Source: Acidobacteriaceae bacterium
GTDB taxonomy: Bacteria; Acidobacteriota; Terriglobia; Terriglobales; Acidobacteriaceae
Direction: 5' to 3'
DNA length: 45,572 bases
Assembly (NCBI GenBank): GCA_027452245.1
Contig: DAIDGW010000211.1
Coordinates: 1 to 45,572, forward strand
In this document: piece after piece, positions 33,745-43,105 of the stretch
How positions within the stretch are numbered: position 1 is the stretch's first letter
Layout: every line of letters begins with the position of its first letter
The notes under the pieces: model-generated
What the model saw: only the letters and a program-made list of their open reading frames with translations
Databases searched by the model: none
Told to the model about the DNA's origin: nothing
Made by a program: the position numbers and the translations under genes

Positions 33745-35094
33745 ATGAAACGATACACACGTGCGTTGTGCAGAGCGTCCGTAATTTTACTGCTGGCGGA
33801 TTTTTCCACTCTTCTGTTCGCGCAAGCCCGGCCGTTGCCCGGGCCGGATGTGCCGCAGATTTATCAACGCCTGCTCCCGCAGATCGAAAAGATTCCTGCC
33901 TTCGATCATCATGCGCATCCGGGATATGCGGACGATCCTGATGTCGATGCCATGGCTGCGCCACCGAATGCCAGCGAGGCATTGCGCACGCGCGACGACA
34001 ATCCGGAGTTGGTGGCTGCCGCCAAAGCCCTGTTCGGTTATCCCTATAACGACTTTTCCGCTGAACACGCCAAGTGGCTGGTCAACAAGAAAGAGGAACT
34101 GAAGAAGCAATATCCGGGGACACAGTATTTCGACATGATCCTCGACAAGATCAACACCGAGAGTTCGGTTGCAAACCGCGCCATGATGCCCGACTATCTG
34201 GATCCGCAGCGATTTCCATGGGTTTTTTTCGCGGATTCCTTTATGTGGCCATTCAACAACGAACGGGAGACCGGGCGCAATCCCGATGAAGGCGTATACA
34301 TTCCGCTGCAGGAAAAGATGCTTCATCGCTGGATGCAGCAGCAAAATATCAGCAATCTTCCGGCGAACTTCGATGATTACCTGAAGTTCATCAGCCAGGT
34401 GCTCGAGACCAACAAATCCAAGGGCGGGATTGCGATGAAGTTCGAGGTTGCCTATTTCCGGCCTACGACTTTTTCGGATCCGCCGAAATCGAAGGCACAG
34501 GATATTTACGAGCGCTTCGTGGTGGGAGGAATTCCGACCGAGAAGGAGTACCGCACCTTCCAGGACTACATTTTCCGCTACCTCGTTCTGGAAGGCGGTC
34601 GGCTCCATCTGCCGGTGCACATTCACACGGCGGTCGGTATCGGCGACTACTTCAATCTGAGCAAAAGCAACATCATGAATCTGGAAAGCGTGTTGCGCGA
34701 CCCGCGCTACGCCTCGACGACCTTTGTGATGATTCACGGGGGTTATCCGCTGGAACGGGAAGCGATCTGGCTGGCAGCGATGAAGAATGTCTACTTGGAT
34801 TCTTCCTTCGGAGAATTGGCGCAGTATCCGTCAGCATTCAAGGACACGCTGAAGATGTGGCTGGAGACGTTCCCGGATAAGATCACATTCGGAACCGATT
34901 GCTTCCCCTACAATCAAGTGCTGGGCGCGGAAGAAAGTTATTGGCTGGGGGCGCAATCTTCGCGCATGGCGTTGGCGGCGGCCTTAGCTGAAATGATCTC
35001 AGAGGGCGAGATTACGGAGACGCGCGCCATGGAACTGGCGCACGCGTATCTTCACGACACAGCCGTAAAGCTGTACGACGGCAGGGTGCACTAA
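33745..35094 (+). CDS. Exported amidohydrolase-family protein
   Basis: 449 residues from ATG 33745 (purine-rich AGGACGAG upstream); a GTG at 33700 would overlap the previous gene. An N-terminal signal sequence MKRYTRALCRASVILLLADFSTLLFA makes it periplasmic. Metal ligands of the amidohydrolase (PF04909-type) barrel are visible: HAH (56-58), the lysine in GIAMKFEVAYFRP, VHIHTAVG, VMIHGGYP and the Asp in FGTDCFPYN. Substrate unknown. Its place between cytosolic amino-acid enzymes is odd. Confidence 0.85.
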   Translation: MKRYTRALCRASVILLLADFSTLLFAQARPLPGPDVPQIYQRLLPQIEKIPAFDHHAHPGYADDPDVDAMAAPPNASEALRTRDDNPELVAAAKALFGYPYNDFSAEHAKWLVNKKEELKKQYPGTQYFDMILDKINTESSVANRAMMPDYLDPQRFPWVFFADSFMWPFNNERETGRNPDEGVYIPLQEKMLHRWMQQQNISNLPANFDDYLKFISQVLETNKSKGGIAMKFEVAYFRPTTFSDPPKSKAQDIYERFVVGGIPTEKEYRTFQDYIFRYLVLEGGRLHLPVHIHTAVGIGDYFNLSKSNIMNLESVLRDPRYASTTFVMIHGGYPLEREAIWLAAMKNVYLDSSFGELAQYPSAFKDTLKMWLETFPDKITFGTDCFPYNQVLGAEESYWLGAQSSRMALAAALAEMISEGEITETRAMELAHAYLHDTAVKLYDGRVH

Positions 35095-35134
35095 GACTTT
35101 TCATAAGCTGACTTCCGGAACAGAGAAACTCATC

Positions 35135-35599
35135 ATGGCGAAAACTAAATTGAAGGCGAAAGCGAAAACATCCGCCCGGGCAAAGAGAAAATCGCCGGTG
35201 CGTTCTGCCGCAAAGCGCAAGAAGGCAGTCGTGGCGAAACATGCTCTGAAGTACGTTCCCTGGAGCACGGTTGCGTTGGAGGATCTGAATCCGCTGCTGC
35301 AGCGGCAGTTTGTGGTCGGGCAAGAAATCATGGTCGCCCGCGTGCTGCTAAAAAAGGGCTGCATCGTGCCCGAGCACAGTCACCAGAACGAACAACTGAC
35401 ATACATTCTTGAAGGGGTGTTGAAGTTCTTTATTGATGGTCAGGAAATCGTCGTGAATGCGGGTGAAGTGCTCTGCATACCTTCGCACATGCCGCACAAG
35501 GCGGAGGCGCTTGCCGATACGGTTGATCTGGATGTGTTCTGTCCGCCACGCGCCGATTGGATCAACAAAACGGATCAGTACCTGCGAGGAAAGAAGTAA
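35135..35599 (+). CDS. Cupin-domain protein with Lys/Ala-rich N-terminal tail
   Basis: 154 residues. Residues 1-38 are a run of Lys, Arg, Ala and Ser (MAKTKLKAKAKTSARAKRKS and on), resembling histone-H1-like basic tails. Residues about 60-140 form a single cupin: HSH (81-83), Glu86, GEVLCIPSHMPH with His121, which could bind a metal ion. The end DVFCPPRADWINKTDQYLRG is common in small cupins. Function unknown. It lies between the amidohydrolase and thrC on the same strand. Confidence 0.85.
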   Translation: MAKTKLKAKAKTSARAKRKSPVRSAAKRKKAVVAKHALKYVPWSTVALEDLNPLLQRQFVVGQEIMVARVLLKKGCIVPEHSHQNEQLTYILEGVLKFFIDGQEIVVNAGEVLCIPSHMPHKAEALADTVDLDVFCPPRADWINKTDQYLRGKK

Positions 35600-35608
35600 G
35601 CTCAGGCC

Positions 35609-36982
35609 ATGCAAGTCCCATCCAGGTCTCCCGCCGAAGTGTCGGCGATTCACTTTCGCTGTATCGGTTGCGGAGAGCGTACCGGCTCGGCGGGCCAGGA
35701 TTTTCGCTGTCGAGACTGCGGCGACTTGCTCGAGATCACGTATCCGCAGCTGCGGGACGAGATTCCCAATCCCGAAAACTTAAAATCCGTATGGCTCGAG
35801 CGAAAGTTGTCGCAATCGCCAGCCGACTTGAGCGGAGTATGGCGTTTCCGCGAACTGCTGCCAAAACTGGCAGAAGGCGCGCAACCCATTACTTTACGCG
35901 AGGGCAACACACCTGTTTATCATCTGGCCCGTTGCGCGCAAATGTTGCGCATGCCGGGATTGTTTGCCAAGCATCAGGGAATGAATCCGACCGGCTCGTT
36001 CAAAGACACGGGCATGACCGTGGCCGCGACGTTTGCCCGGATAGCCGGCTTCCAATGGGTTGCCTGCGCGTCCACTGGAAACACCTCGGCCTCAATGGCG
36101 GCCTACGCAGCGCGCGGAGATCTCCGCAGCCTGGTCCTGGTTCCCGAAGGAAAGATCTCCTGGAGCAAACTATCGCAAGCGCTCGACTATGGTGCCCTCA
36201 CGTGCCAGGTGCGCACTGATTTTGATGGATGTCTTCGCTTGTTACAGGAACTTGTTCGCAAGGCTCCGGTTTATCAGTTGAACTCGATCAATCCGTTTCG
36301 CCTGGAAGGGCAGAAAACGCTGGCCATCGAGTTAATGGAGCAGTTGGATTGGCAACCTCCCGATCACATCATTGTTCCCGGTGGAAACCTCGGGAACAGC
36401 TCCGCGATTGGCAAGGCTCTTTTGGAGATGCGGGAGATGGGCTTGATTTCACGCTTGCCGAAGCTCTCCGTCATTCAGGCGGAAGGCGCCAATGCGCTGG
36501 TACGTACAGTACGCGAAGCTGAAGGAAAGGAGTTGGTAAGTGTGCGAGCCGAGACCCGGGCGACGGCGATTCGCATCGGTAATCCGGCGTCGTGGAAAAA
36601 GGCGGTCGGCGTGCTCAATGCCACCGGTGGCACTTGTGAGCAGGTAAGTGAAGGTGAGATCGCGCGGGCGAAAGCGGAGATCGGCGCCGAAGGCATCGGA
36701 TGCGAGCCTGCTTCGGCGGTCACGCTCGCCGGGCTGAAAAAATTGTTGAAGCAGCAATTCATTCAGGCTTCGGAGTCGGTGGTTCTGGTGCTCACAGGCA
36801 ATCTGCTCAAAGACCCCGACTTCACGATGGAATTCCATCGCGGTGAACTTCTGAAAGATGAACAGCCGGTCGAACTGAAATCGCTGCGGCGTCAGCCGGT
36901 CGTGCTGGATGCGACGCTAGATTCGATTCTCCGGACGCTAGAGCAGGCCAAGAAACAGGATTCGAATCGAATGCAAAGCTAG
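35609..36982 (+). CDS. thrC: Threonine synthase
   Basis: PLP enzyme of fold type II converting O-phosphohomoserine to threonine, cytoplasmic. The 457 residues carry an N-terminal zinc ribbon (Cys18-Cys21, Cys34-Cys37), then LREGNTPVY (96-104), the PLP lysine Lys132 in GSFKDTGM, ASTGNTSASMAAYAARG and VPGGNLGNSSAIGKAL for the phosphate pocket. A zinc ribbon at the front is normal for a subset of bacterial and archaeal threonine synthases. thrB starts 3 nt after the stop codon, so the two are translationally linked. Confidence 0.94.
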   Translation: MQVPSRSPAEVSAIHFRCIGCGERTGSAGQDFRCRDCGDLLEITYPQLRDEIPNPENLKSVWLERKLSQSPADLSGVWRFRELLPKLAEGAQPITLREGNTPVYHLARCAQMLRMPGLFAKHQGMNPTGSFKDTGMTVAATFARIAGFQWVACASTGNTSASMAAYAARGDLRSLVLVPEGKISWSKLSQALDYGALTCQVRTDFDGCLRLLQELVRKAPVYQLNSINPFRLEGQKTLAIELMEQLDWQPPDHIIVPGGNLGNSSAIGKALLEMREMGLISRLPKLSVIQAEGANALVRTVREAEGKELVSVRAETRATAIRIGNPASWKKAVGVLNATGGTCEQVSEGEIARAKAEIGAEGIGCEPASAVTLAGLKKLLKQQFIQASESVVLVLTGNLLKDPDFTMEFHRGELLKDEQPVELKSLRRQPVVLDATLDSILRTLEQAKKQDSNRMQS

Positions 36983-36985
36983 CCC

Positions 36986-37918
36986 ATGGACAGGAGAAAG
37001 GCGTCAAAAACCGGGTATCGTTTCAGGCTTTCGTTGCCAGCGACATCGGCCAACCTCGGGCCGGCATTTGATGCGGCCGCGATTGCCATGGACTTTCGCC
37101 TTCACATCGATGCCTGGCCTGCGGACGAATTCTCGATCCGCGCAACGGGACGTGATCAGGCGGTCTGCGAAACGGTCGAGAATCATCTCATCCTCAAAAC
37201 ATATTCCGAAGTTTTGCAGAATGCGGGGAAGAAGATCGTACCCCTGCAGCTTCGGATTGAAAATGAAATTCCAATCGGCAAAGGCTGCGGATCTTCGGCG
37301 GCGGCGCGGGTTGCCGGTATTGCACTGGCGGTACGCTTTGGCCGGCTTGGTTGGAAGGAGGCACAGATTATCGGCGAGGCTTCGCGGCGCGAGCAGCATC
37401 CCGATAATGCCTCGGCATGCTGGATGGGCGGATTGACGGTCGCACGCATGTCGGGTGAGGCAGAGGCCCAGGTGGTTTGCATTCGTCCTAAAGGGAAGTG
37501 GCCGCTGTTGCTGGCCATTCCTGAGCAGAGCCTGTCGACCGAGAAGGCGCGGTTGGCATTGCCACAGACCTATTCCCGCGCCGATGCGGTGGTAAACGTG
37601 CAGAATGCCATGTTGCTGCTGACGGCATTTATGCAAGGACGTCCGGATTTGCTTCCTTCGGCACTGCAAGACCGGATTCACCAGCCGTACCGGGCTCCAC
37701 TGTGTCCGCTGTTGCCGGCGCTAGAGCCGGTGACTGGGCGAGACGGCATTCTGGGTGTTGCGTTGAGCGGGGCTGGGCCATCTGTGTTGATCTTTGTGGA
37801 TCCGCGAGCGTCCATTTCAAAGGTGCGGAAAGTCGTAAGCGGTGAAATTTGCAAGGCACAACTCCGTGCCGAGTTGCTAGACACGAAAATTACAACTCGC
37901 GGCGCTCGCGCCGTATGA
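36986..37918 (+). CDS. thrB: Homoserine kinase
   Basis: GHMP-superfamily kinase, 310 residues, phosphorylating L-homoserine to O-phosphohomoserine for the ThrC step. Motif 1 PATSANLGPAFDA (18-30), the ATP-binding EIPIGKGCGSSAAARVAGI (94-112), HPDN, and the C-terminal VALSGAGPSVLIFVD are intact. Located 3 nt downstream of thrC, at the end of the plus-strand series. Together with thrC it completes threonine synthesis from homoserine. Confidence 0.94.
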   Translation: MDRRKASKTGYRFRLSLPATSANLGPAFDAAAIAMDFRLHIDAWPADEFSIRATGRDQAVCETVENHLILKTYSEVLQNAGKKIVPLQLRIENEIPIGKGCGSSAAARVAGIALAVRFGRLGWKEAQIIGEASRREQHPDNASACWMGGLTVARMSGEAEAQVVCIRPKGKWPLLLAIPEQSLSTEKARLALPQTYSRADAVVNVQNAMLLLTAFMQGRPDLLPSALQDRIHQPYRAPLCPLLPALEPVTGRDGILGVALSGAGPSVLIFVDPRASISKVRKVVSGEICKAQLRAELLDTKITTRGARAV

Positions 37919-37949
37919 GGCTGAATTCCGGAGAGTAGCTTTCAAGAGT

Positions 37950-37980
37950 TGGCGGCTGGTCACGAATCAGCCAGCCGCCG
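37950..37980. terminator. Perfect hairpin between convergent thrB and DinB-like genes
   Basis: GGCGGCTGG (37951-37959) and CCAGCCGCC (37971-37979), 11-nt loop. There is no T run on either strand, so if it ends transcription it may work with another factor or act in RNA stability. Confidence 0.5.
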
Positions 37981-38002
37981 TAATGATGATCTGATGGTGC
38001 AC

Positions 38003-38560
38003 TCAGCGACGGCTGGCTGGGGGCACGATTCCATTCATGCGCAAATACTCAACCACTTGCCCGTAGTGATCCGAGACATGGCTGCAGATTCCGGTAGCCA
38101 TTGCCAAGCGCGTGGTGGTTCCTCCAAAGGGGCTTTTGATGGATGCAACCATGTTCTGGTTGTTGATGCTGGCCACTGCCTTGTGGGCATACTCGAAGGA
38201 GTCTTTTAGAAACTTCACGATGTCAGCCTTGGAATTCATGGCGGCCGGGCCGCTTTCGCCTCCGGTATCGACGGGCGGCTTTTCGCCCAGAATCGACGAT
38301 CCAAAAACGTAATTCACTGCCGCCACGTGCTTGACCTGCTGCGCGAAGGTGCGGACGTCCTTAAATTCGCCGTTGCTCGGGGCAAAGTTGAATTTGTCTT
38401 CGGGCATGGCTTCTGCAGCGGACACAAACTCGTGCTCGACGCCCTTTACGCTGCCGTCGAGAGCCGACGCCACGGTCGCGTGCTCCGGTTTCTTCGCTTG
38501 TGCAACGGCAAGACTGCTCAACGCTAATAGCGACAGCATCAATACAGCATGTCTTCTCAT
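38003..38560 (-). CDS. Exported DinB-like protein
   Basis: 185 residues. Signal peptide MRRHAVLMLSLLALSSLAVA, then a four-helix DinB/YfiT-type bundle with a histidine set (His78 in QQVKHVAAVN, His161 and His165 in CSHVSDHYGQ) that binds a divalent metal in the family. DinB relatives are often thiol-dependent transferases, including bacillithiol transferases, but an exported version is unusual and its activity is unknown. Start supported by AGGAGAGG upstream. It lies 53 nt after the permease gene. Confidence 0.82.
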   Translation of the reverse strand: MRRHAVLMLSLLALSSLAVAQAKKPEHATVASALDGSVKGVEHEFVSAAEAMPEDKFNFAPSNGEFKDVRTFAQQVKHVAAVNYVFGSSILGEKPPVDTGGESGPAAMNSKADIVKFLKDSFEYAHKAVASINNQNMVASIKSPFGGTTTRLAMATGICSHVSDHYGQVVEYLRMNGIVPPASRR

Positions 38561-38613
38561 AACCTCTCCTGAAGTTTGTTTTTATTTCCCAAAGCTGGTG
38601 GATGACGAAATCT

Positions 38614-40098
38614 TCATGGAACAGCAGCCCGTTGCGGCGTGGGTGTCCGTTCGAACGGCCAGACCCGGTGCCGCCAGGCGCGAATTATGTATATCAGAAT
38701 ACCGGTCAAAAGGATTACGACCGCATAGCGAATTTCCCGGCCCGCGTTCTGGCGGTTAACGAGGACGAAGACAAAGCCAGCCGCCGCGATCAACGCCGGA
38801 ACAGGATACAGCCACATACGGAACGGGCGAGGCATGTCGGGTTCGCGAAAGCGCAGGAGGATGAGTCCCAGCGCCTGCACGAGAAATTGCACGATGATCC
38901 GGATTACCACCAGGGCGGCGATCGCGTCTTTCAGGCGCAGGAAGCAGAATGCTGCGGCAACGACTCCTAATGCGAGTAGAGAAACATACGGGAAGCGGTG
39001 AACGGGGTGGACTTTGGCGAATGCCCGGAAATAGTTGCCGTCCCGGGCCGCGGCGTAGGGAACGCGGGAATATCCGAGCATGAGCGAAAATATCGAGGCA
39101 AAGGCCGCCCACATTACCAAGGCGGTTACAAGCCGAGCCGCCCATGTCCCGTAGATGCGCTGCATAAACAACGAGACCACATATAGGCCATTATTGTTTT
39201 GTCCTGACTGTACCAATTCGCGCCAGGGAACGACGGCCAGGATGCACAGGTTCATGACGATGTAGAGGCAAGCCACCAGCAATATGGAAAGCAGCAAGGC
39301 CCGCGGAATGTTGCGGCCTGGGTCTTTGATCTCGTCGCCTAGAAAACAGACGTTGTAATAGCCCCAGTAATCGTAAGTTGCGATCAACATTGCGCCGCCG
39401 AGGCCCGTCCAGAACTGATGCGACATGGTGAAGGCGCCGGGCGGAAAATCAAAAGCGCGCGCAGCATTGAAGTGAGTGAGGCCGGCGAAGATGATCCAAC
39501 CGATCGTTCCCATGACGCCGAACCACAGCAGCTTCGAAAGCCGCCCGATCACCGTGATGTGTCGATAGAGCAACAGAACGGTAAGAAAGCAGACGGCAAT
39601 TGCGACGGAAGTACCCGGAGTAAGGATCCAGCTGATTTGGAGATTGCCCGCCCACGGAATGTGCAGCGAGGCTGTGTGCGAGGCAATCGTAGTTTCCAGA
39701 CCCGGCCAGTAGTAGGCAGCGTATCCGGCCAGCCCAATGCAACCGGTCGCGATAGAAAGTGGCGCGCTGAAGGAAAGCTGCCAGATGAATAGAAACGAGA
39801 TCAGGCGGCCGAGCTTTTCGCGCCCGTAAATTTCGCGGAGATACTTATAAGAACCGCCGGAGCCGGGCATGGCTGCGCCCAGTTCGGCCCAGACGAGGCC
39901 GTCGCACATGGCGAACAGCGCGCCGACCACCCATCCCAGCATGGCTTGCGGGCCGCCCATCGCGCCGATCATCAACGGCATGGTGATGAATGGCCCGACG
40001 CCGATCATGTCGATCATGTTGAGCGCAGTGGCGCTACCGAGTCCCATCCCTCGGATCAGGCTGGCAGAACTCCCCGCGGATTCTGGTGAAGTGGCCAA
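38614..40098 (-). CDS. APC-superfamily amino acid/polyamine permease
   Basis: Up to 494 residues from a TTG at 40098; an ATG at 40047 (MGLGSATALNMIDMIG) is an alternative start. About 12 membrane helices. The first helix reads TALNMIDMIGVGPFITMPLMIG, matching the APC ligand-binding bend, followed by the conserved GSGGSYKYLREIYG motif, and GYSRVPYAAARDGNYFRAFAKVHP in the later cytosolic loop. Inner-membrane amino acid symporter; substrate unknown. It follows the PIG-L gene by 27 nt. Confidence 0.9.
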   Translation of the reverse strand: MATSPESAGSSASLIRGMGLGSATALNMIDMIGVGPFITMPLMIGAMGGPQAMLGWVVGALFAMCDGLVWAELGAAMPGSGGSYKYLREIYGREKLGRLISFLFIWQLSFSAPLSIATGCIGLAGYAAYYWPGLETTIASHTASLHIPWAGNLQISWILTPGTSVAIAVCFLTVLLLYRHITVIGRLSKLLWFGVMGTIGWIIFAGLTHFNAARAFDFPPGAFTMSHQFWTGLGGAMLIATYDYWGYYNVCFLGDEIKDPGRNIPRALLLSILLVACLYIVMNLCILAVVPWRELVQSGQNNNGLYVVSLFMQRIYGTWAARLVTALVMWAAFASIFSLMLGYSRVPYAAARDGNYFRAFAKVHPVHRFPYVSLLALGVVAAAFCFLRLKDAIAALVVIRIIVQFLVQALGLILLRFREPDMPRPFRMWLYPVPALIAAAGFVFVLVNRQNAGREIRYAVVILLTGILIYIIRAWRHRVWPFERTPTPQRAAVP

Positions 40099-40125
40099 GA
40101 AGTGTCGAAAGGAAATCGGACGAAT

Positions 40126-43083
40126 TTACTTATTGCTTTCGTGTCCTGCGCTCAACAAATTGACATAGAGGCGCACCGCTCCCGGCACGCCGGCGGGCAG
40201 TTCCCGGAAAAACGAGTACCCTGTGTAAATGTACGTTCCCTTGCCATAGTGCGCGACCAGCAAGCCGCCTTCCTGGGGAGCTTCTCCCGGATCATGACAG
40301 GCCAGCAATGGTTTGAAATGATCGTCCCACTTGTCCATGAAATAGAGGCCGCGCTCCTGGATCCAGCCGTCGAAGTCGCGCTGCGTGATGGAGTTGGGGT
40401 AATGAAAAATGGGGTTCTCGGGGGCAAGAATATCGACGGGAGCTTCTTCCACCGAAACGCGCGCACGGCTGAGTTCGGCAGGGTAGGGCGTCAGATGTTC
40501 ATCGTTGAAGTCGGTGAAACCGGCGTTGTATTGCACCAGCAAGGTGCCACCGCTTGAAACATAATCGAGCAAGCGCTTGTTATTGACGACCACATCTTTC
40601 TGCGTGTCATAGGCGCGAATGCCAAGGACAATCGTTCCGTAGGAACTGAGACCTGCCGTGGCGAGCGACTCCGCTGGGATCGTGGTGACGTTCATTCCGA
40701 GTTGCTCAAGGACAGTAGGAATGTTGTCTCCCGCGCCCATGATGTATCCGATCTTCAGAGCGTGGGGGACGACTACATCGACGATGCTGACGCGCTGCCG
40801 CGCCGGCTGGAAATAGTAGAACGCGCCCAGGTCTTCGCGGCTGACCAGCGTGTATCCGTCTTCGAACTTGTGCTGGCCGCTTTGCAATACGGCATGCAAC
40901 ATCGTGCGCCCCTGCTGCAGAGCGGTAGAAAATACCTCGAAGTGAAAATCCTTCTTTTCTCCACGTTTCGAGAACTCCGTGGCGAATTGCGCCGGCTCCG
41001 CATGCCAACCCTCAGGCAGTTCGAGCCGTAGGACACCGCGTTCGGGAGCCGCGCAGTTGCATGTCACGCCGACCGTTACTTCCGAGGTTTTCCCGTTATG
41101 CGTCGAGATCACCTGCGTTCCCGGCTCGAGCATTACTGAAAAGCGCGGCACGACCGCAACGGGATGGGACAACTCTTTTCCGCTCTCATCCACAAAGGGC
41201 GCTGAAACAGGGACAGTAATCAGATTCGAGTCCCTACCCAGCGCGTATTCCACCGTGGCTCGCAGCGGTGGAGGCGGGAAGGGAAGAGTCGCGTACTTTT
41301 CGTTATCAACTTGATTGATACTCTCACGGTCGGGATCATCGCGATGCCAGTACGGACGGGTGTAGGCGGCATCTTCTGGGACCTGCAAACGGAAAACGAC
41401 ACTCAAGTCATCTCCGGGTTTGACCGATAATCGCTGATGTTCGTCAGTGGTGGACTTCCATCCGGGTGGAGTTTCGATCTGCACATTTTCGATTGCCAGA
41501 GGATGTTGCGATCCATTGTGCATCTTCAGATTAACCAGGAATGTGTCGCCGGGAGAAACAGCCGTAAGCGGCTGATTCTTTTTGGGGGCATTGGTTTGGG
41601 TGTTTTCCGCGGATGAGGCGTGGGCACTCAAGCTCACATTCAGCGCCAGGTTCAATGCGGTTTCCGCCTGATGCAACTTCTCTTCGAGGCGCGCGGTCAG
41701 GTCCTGTTTCGTAATCGAAGCTATGTCGCTGTGCTCGACCGTTTGGTTCACACGTGCCAGCGAATCGACGACTTGAGACAGCGGCCCGGCGGCGCTGGAT
41801 GGATCGCTGCCGTTCGCCAACTTAGTGGCCTGCTGGATCTGGCGGGCGATAGCGTTCAGCTCACGGTCCAACCGCGGCAGTTTCGATTCCTCTGAACCGA
41901 GCCGCGACGCCAAAGCGGGCAAGGAGGTATCAATATCATCAAAGAAGTCTTTCTCGTGGAAGCCGGGCTTATTGGCCTTTTCTTCCGAAGGAATGACAGT
42001 GTCGACCAGTTTGTAGAACGTGAATCGATCGCCCGGCTCCACAGTCCAGCTTCCGGCGCCTTGCGACAGTTGGTGACGCAATCCTTCCATTGCGAACTGC
42101 ATATAAGACATGCCGAGAAGCGGGCTCTTCTGCCCGCTGTTAAGCTTCACCGTCCAGTTGGCATCGGGACACGTCATGGCGCCGAAGCCGCAAACATTTC
42201 CGATATAGAACTTCTTAGCTTGCCAGGGGGCGAGTCCTTGCGCGATCTGCTCGGGAAAACGTTTGGGATCGGCGGCCGCCCGGAAAGCCTCGCGCGTGAG
42301 AATGCTCGATGCCTGGTGATTTCCATGCCCGTCGCGAGTTGTTCCTGAAAAACGAGCAATCAACACGTCGGGACGGAATGTACGGATCACCCGCACCATG
42401 TCCGCGAGCGCGATATCGTGGCCGCCCCATTTCTGGAAGGTTTCGTCGGCAGTTTTGGAAAACCCGAAATCTGCGACCCGTGAAAATCTTTCCTGGACGC
42501 CGTAATTCTGGTCGGCAGCGAGCAATTCCTCGGAGCGCAGCACTCCCAAAACATCGGAAAGATTGCTGCCAACCTTGTTTTGACCACCCTCGCCCCGGTT
42601 CAGGGTCATTAGCAAAACGCTCGTGCCGAGGCCCCGAGACTCGAGGGTCAGCATGCCGCCATCTTCATCATCCGGGTGCGCGACTACCTGCATCAGGCTC
42701 GCGGTGGTGCTCAGACGGATCAGGTTCTGTTTCAGGCCAGAAACTCCCTGATCCTGAGGTAAGGGAGCCGGTACGCCGTCGTATTGCAGGCGTGGCGGTT
42801 GCGAGGCCAGTTCCAAGTCCGCCAACTTGGCGGATGATCTACCGGAACCTTGCTGCGCTCGAGCTTCCAATGAGATGAAAACGCAGCTGGCAATCAATAG
42901 CGCGAGCAAGGGCGCAACAAGACACCCCAATTCCGAATGGATTAATCGATGGATATGAAGTCTGGGGCCACGTCCCTCATGCGGCCAGGATGAGCGAAGT
43001 CCGAGATTTCTCACGCTACAAGGATGGGGCCTAAGAGCCTTCGGACGCAAATTCTTTGTTCTATTTTTGCACCCGGTGAACAA
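40126..43083 (-). CDS. Exported PIG-L deacetylase with C-terminal GATase-like domain
   Basis: Up to 985 residues; the start is not settled (TTG 43083, GTG 43014 or TTG 42930), the last putting a signal peptide at the front: LVAPLLALLIASCVF, ISLEARA. From the outer start: PIG-L domain about 115-330 with AHPDDE (135-140) and HGNH (253-256) metal ligands; helical/linker region; two Ig-like NEW3 parts (from about 510 and 690); a C-terminal glutamine-amidotransferase-like domain (GYIMGAGDNIPTVLEQLGMNV..., ending YVNLLSAG) without an obvious catalytic Cys. Probably periplasmic, deacetylating a sugar or peptide substrate; that is inference. It follows the kinase gene by about 22 nt. Confidence 0.88.
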   Translation of the reverse strand: MFTGCKNRTKNLRPKALRPHPCSVRNLGLRSSWPHEGRGPRLHIHRLIHSELGCLVAPLLALLIASCVFISLEARAQQGSGRSSAKLADLELASQPPRLQYDGVPAPLPQDQGVSGLKQNLIRLSTTASLMQVVAHPDDEDGGMLTLESRGLGTSVLLMTLNRGEGGQNKVGSNLSDVLGVLRSEELLAADQNYGVQERFSRVADFGFSKTADETFQKWGGHDIALADMVRVIRTFRPDVLIARFSGTTRDGHGNHQASSILTREAFRAAADPKRFPEQIAQGLAPWQAKKFYIGNVCGFGAMTCPDANWTVKLNSGQKSPLLGMSYMQFAMEGLRHQLSQGAGSWTVEPGDRFTFYKLVDTVIPSEEKANKPGFHEKDFFDDIDTSLPALASRLGSEESKLPRLDRELNAIARQIQQATKLANGSDPSSAAGPLSQVVDSLARVNQTVEHSDIASITKQDLTARLEEKLHQAETALNLALNVSLSAHASSAENTQTNAPKKNQPLTAVSPGDTFLVNLKMHNGSQHPLAIENVQIETPPGWKSTTDEHQRLSVKPGDDLSVVFRLQVPEDAAYTRPYWHRDDPDRESINQVDNEKYATLPFPPPPLRATVEYALGRDSNLITVPVSAPFVDESGKELSHPVAVVPRFSVMLEPGTQVISTHNGKTSEVTVGVTCNCAAPERGVLRLELPEGWHAEPAQFATEFSKRGEKKDFHFEVFSTALQQGRTMLHAVLQSGQHKFEDGYTLVSREDLGAFYYFQPARQRVSIVDVVVPHALKIGYIMGAGDNIPTVLEQLGMNVTTIPAESLATAGLSSYGTIVLGIRAYDTQKDVVVNNKRLLDYVSSGGTLLVQYNAGFTDFNDEHLTPYPAELSRARVSVEEAPVDILAPENPIFHYPNSITQRDFDGWIQERGLYFMDKWDDHFKPLLACHDPGEAPQEGGLLVAHYGKGTYIYTGYSFFRELPAGVPGAVRLYVNLLSAGHESNK

Positions 43084-43105
43084 AGTGTGCGGAGCCGGAG
43101 AGGCG

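Noticed and set aside
40126..43083. Reading the C-terminal domain of the PIG-L protein as an active glutamine amidotransferase
   Set aside because: The fold pattern is GATase-like but the usual catalytic Cys nucleophile elbow is not visible, so only a structural domain is claimed.
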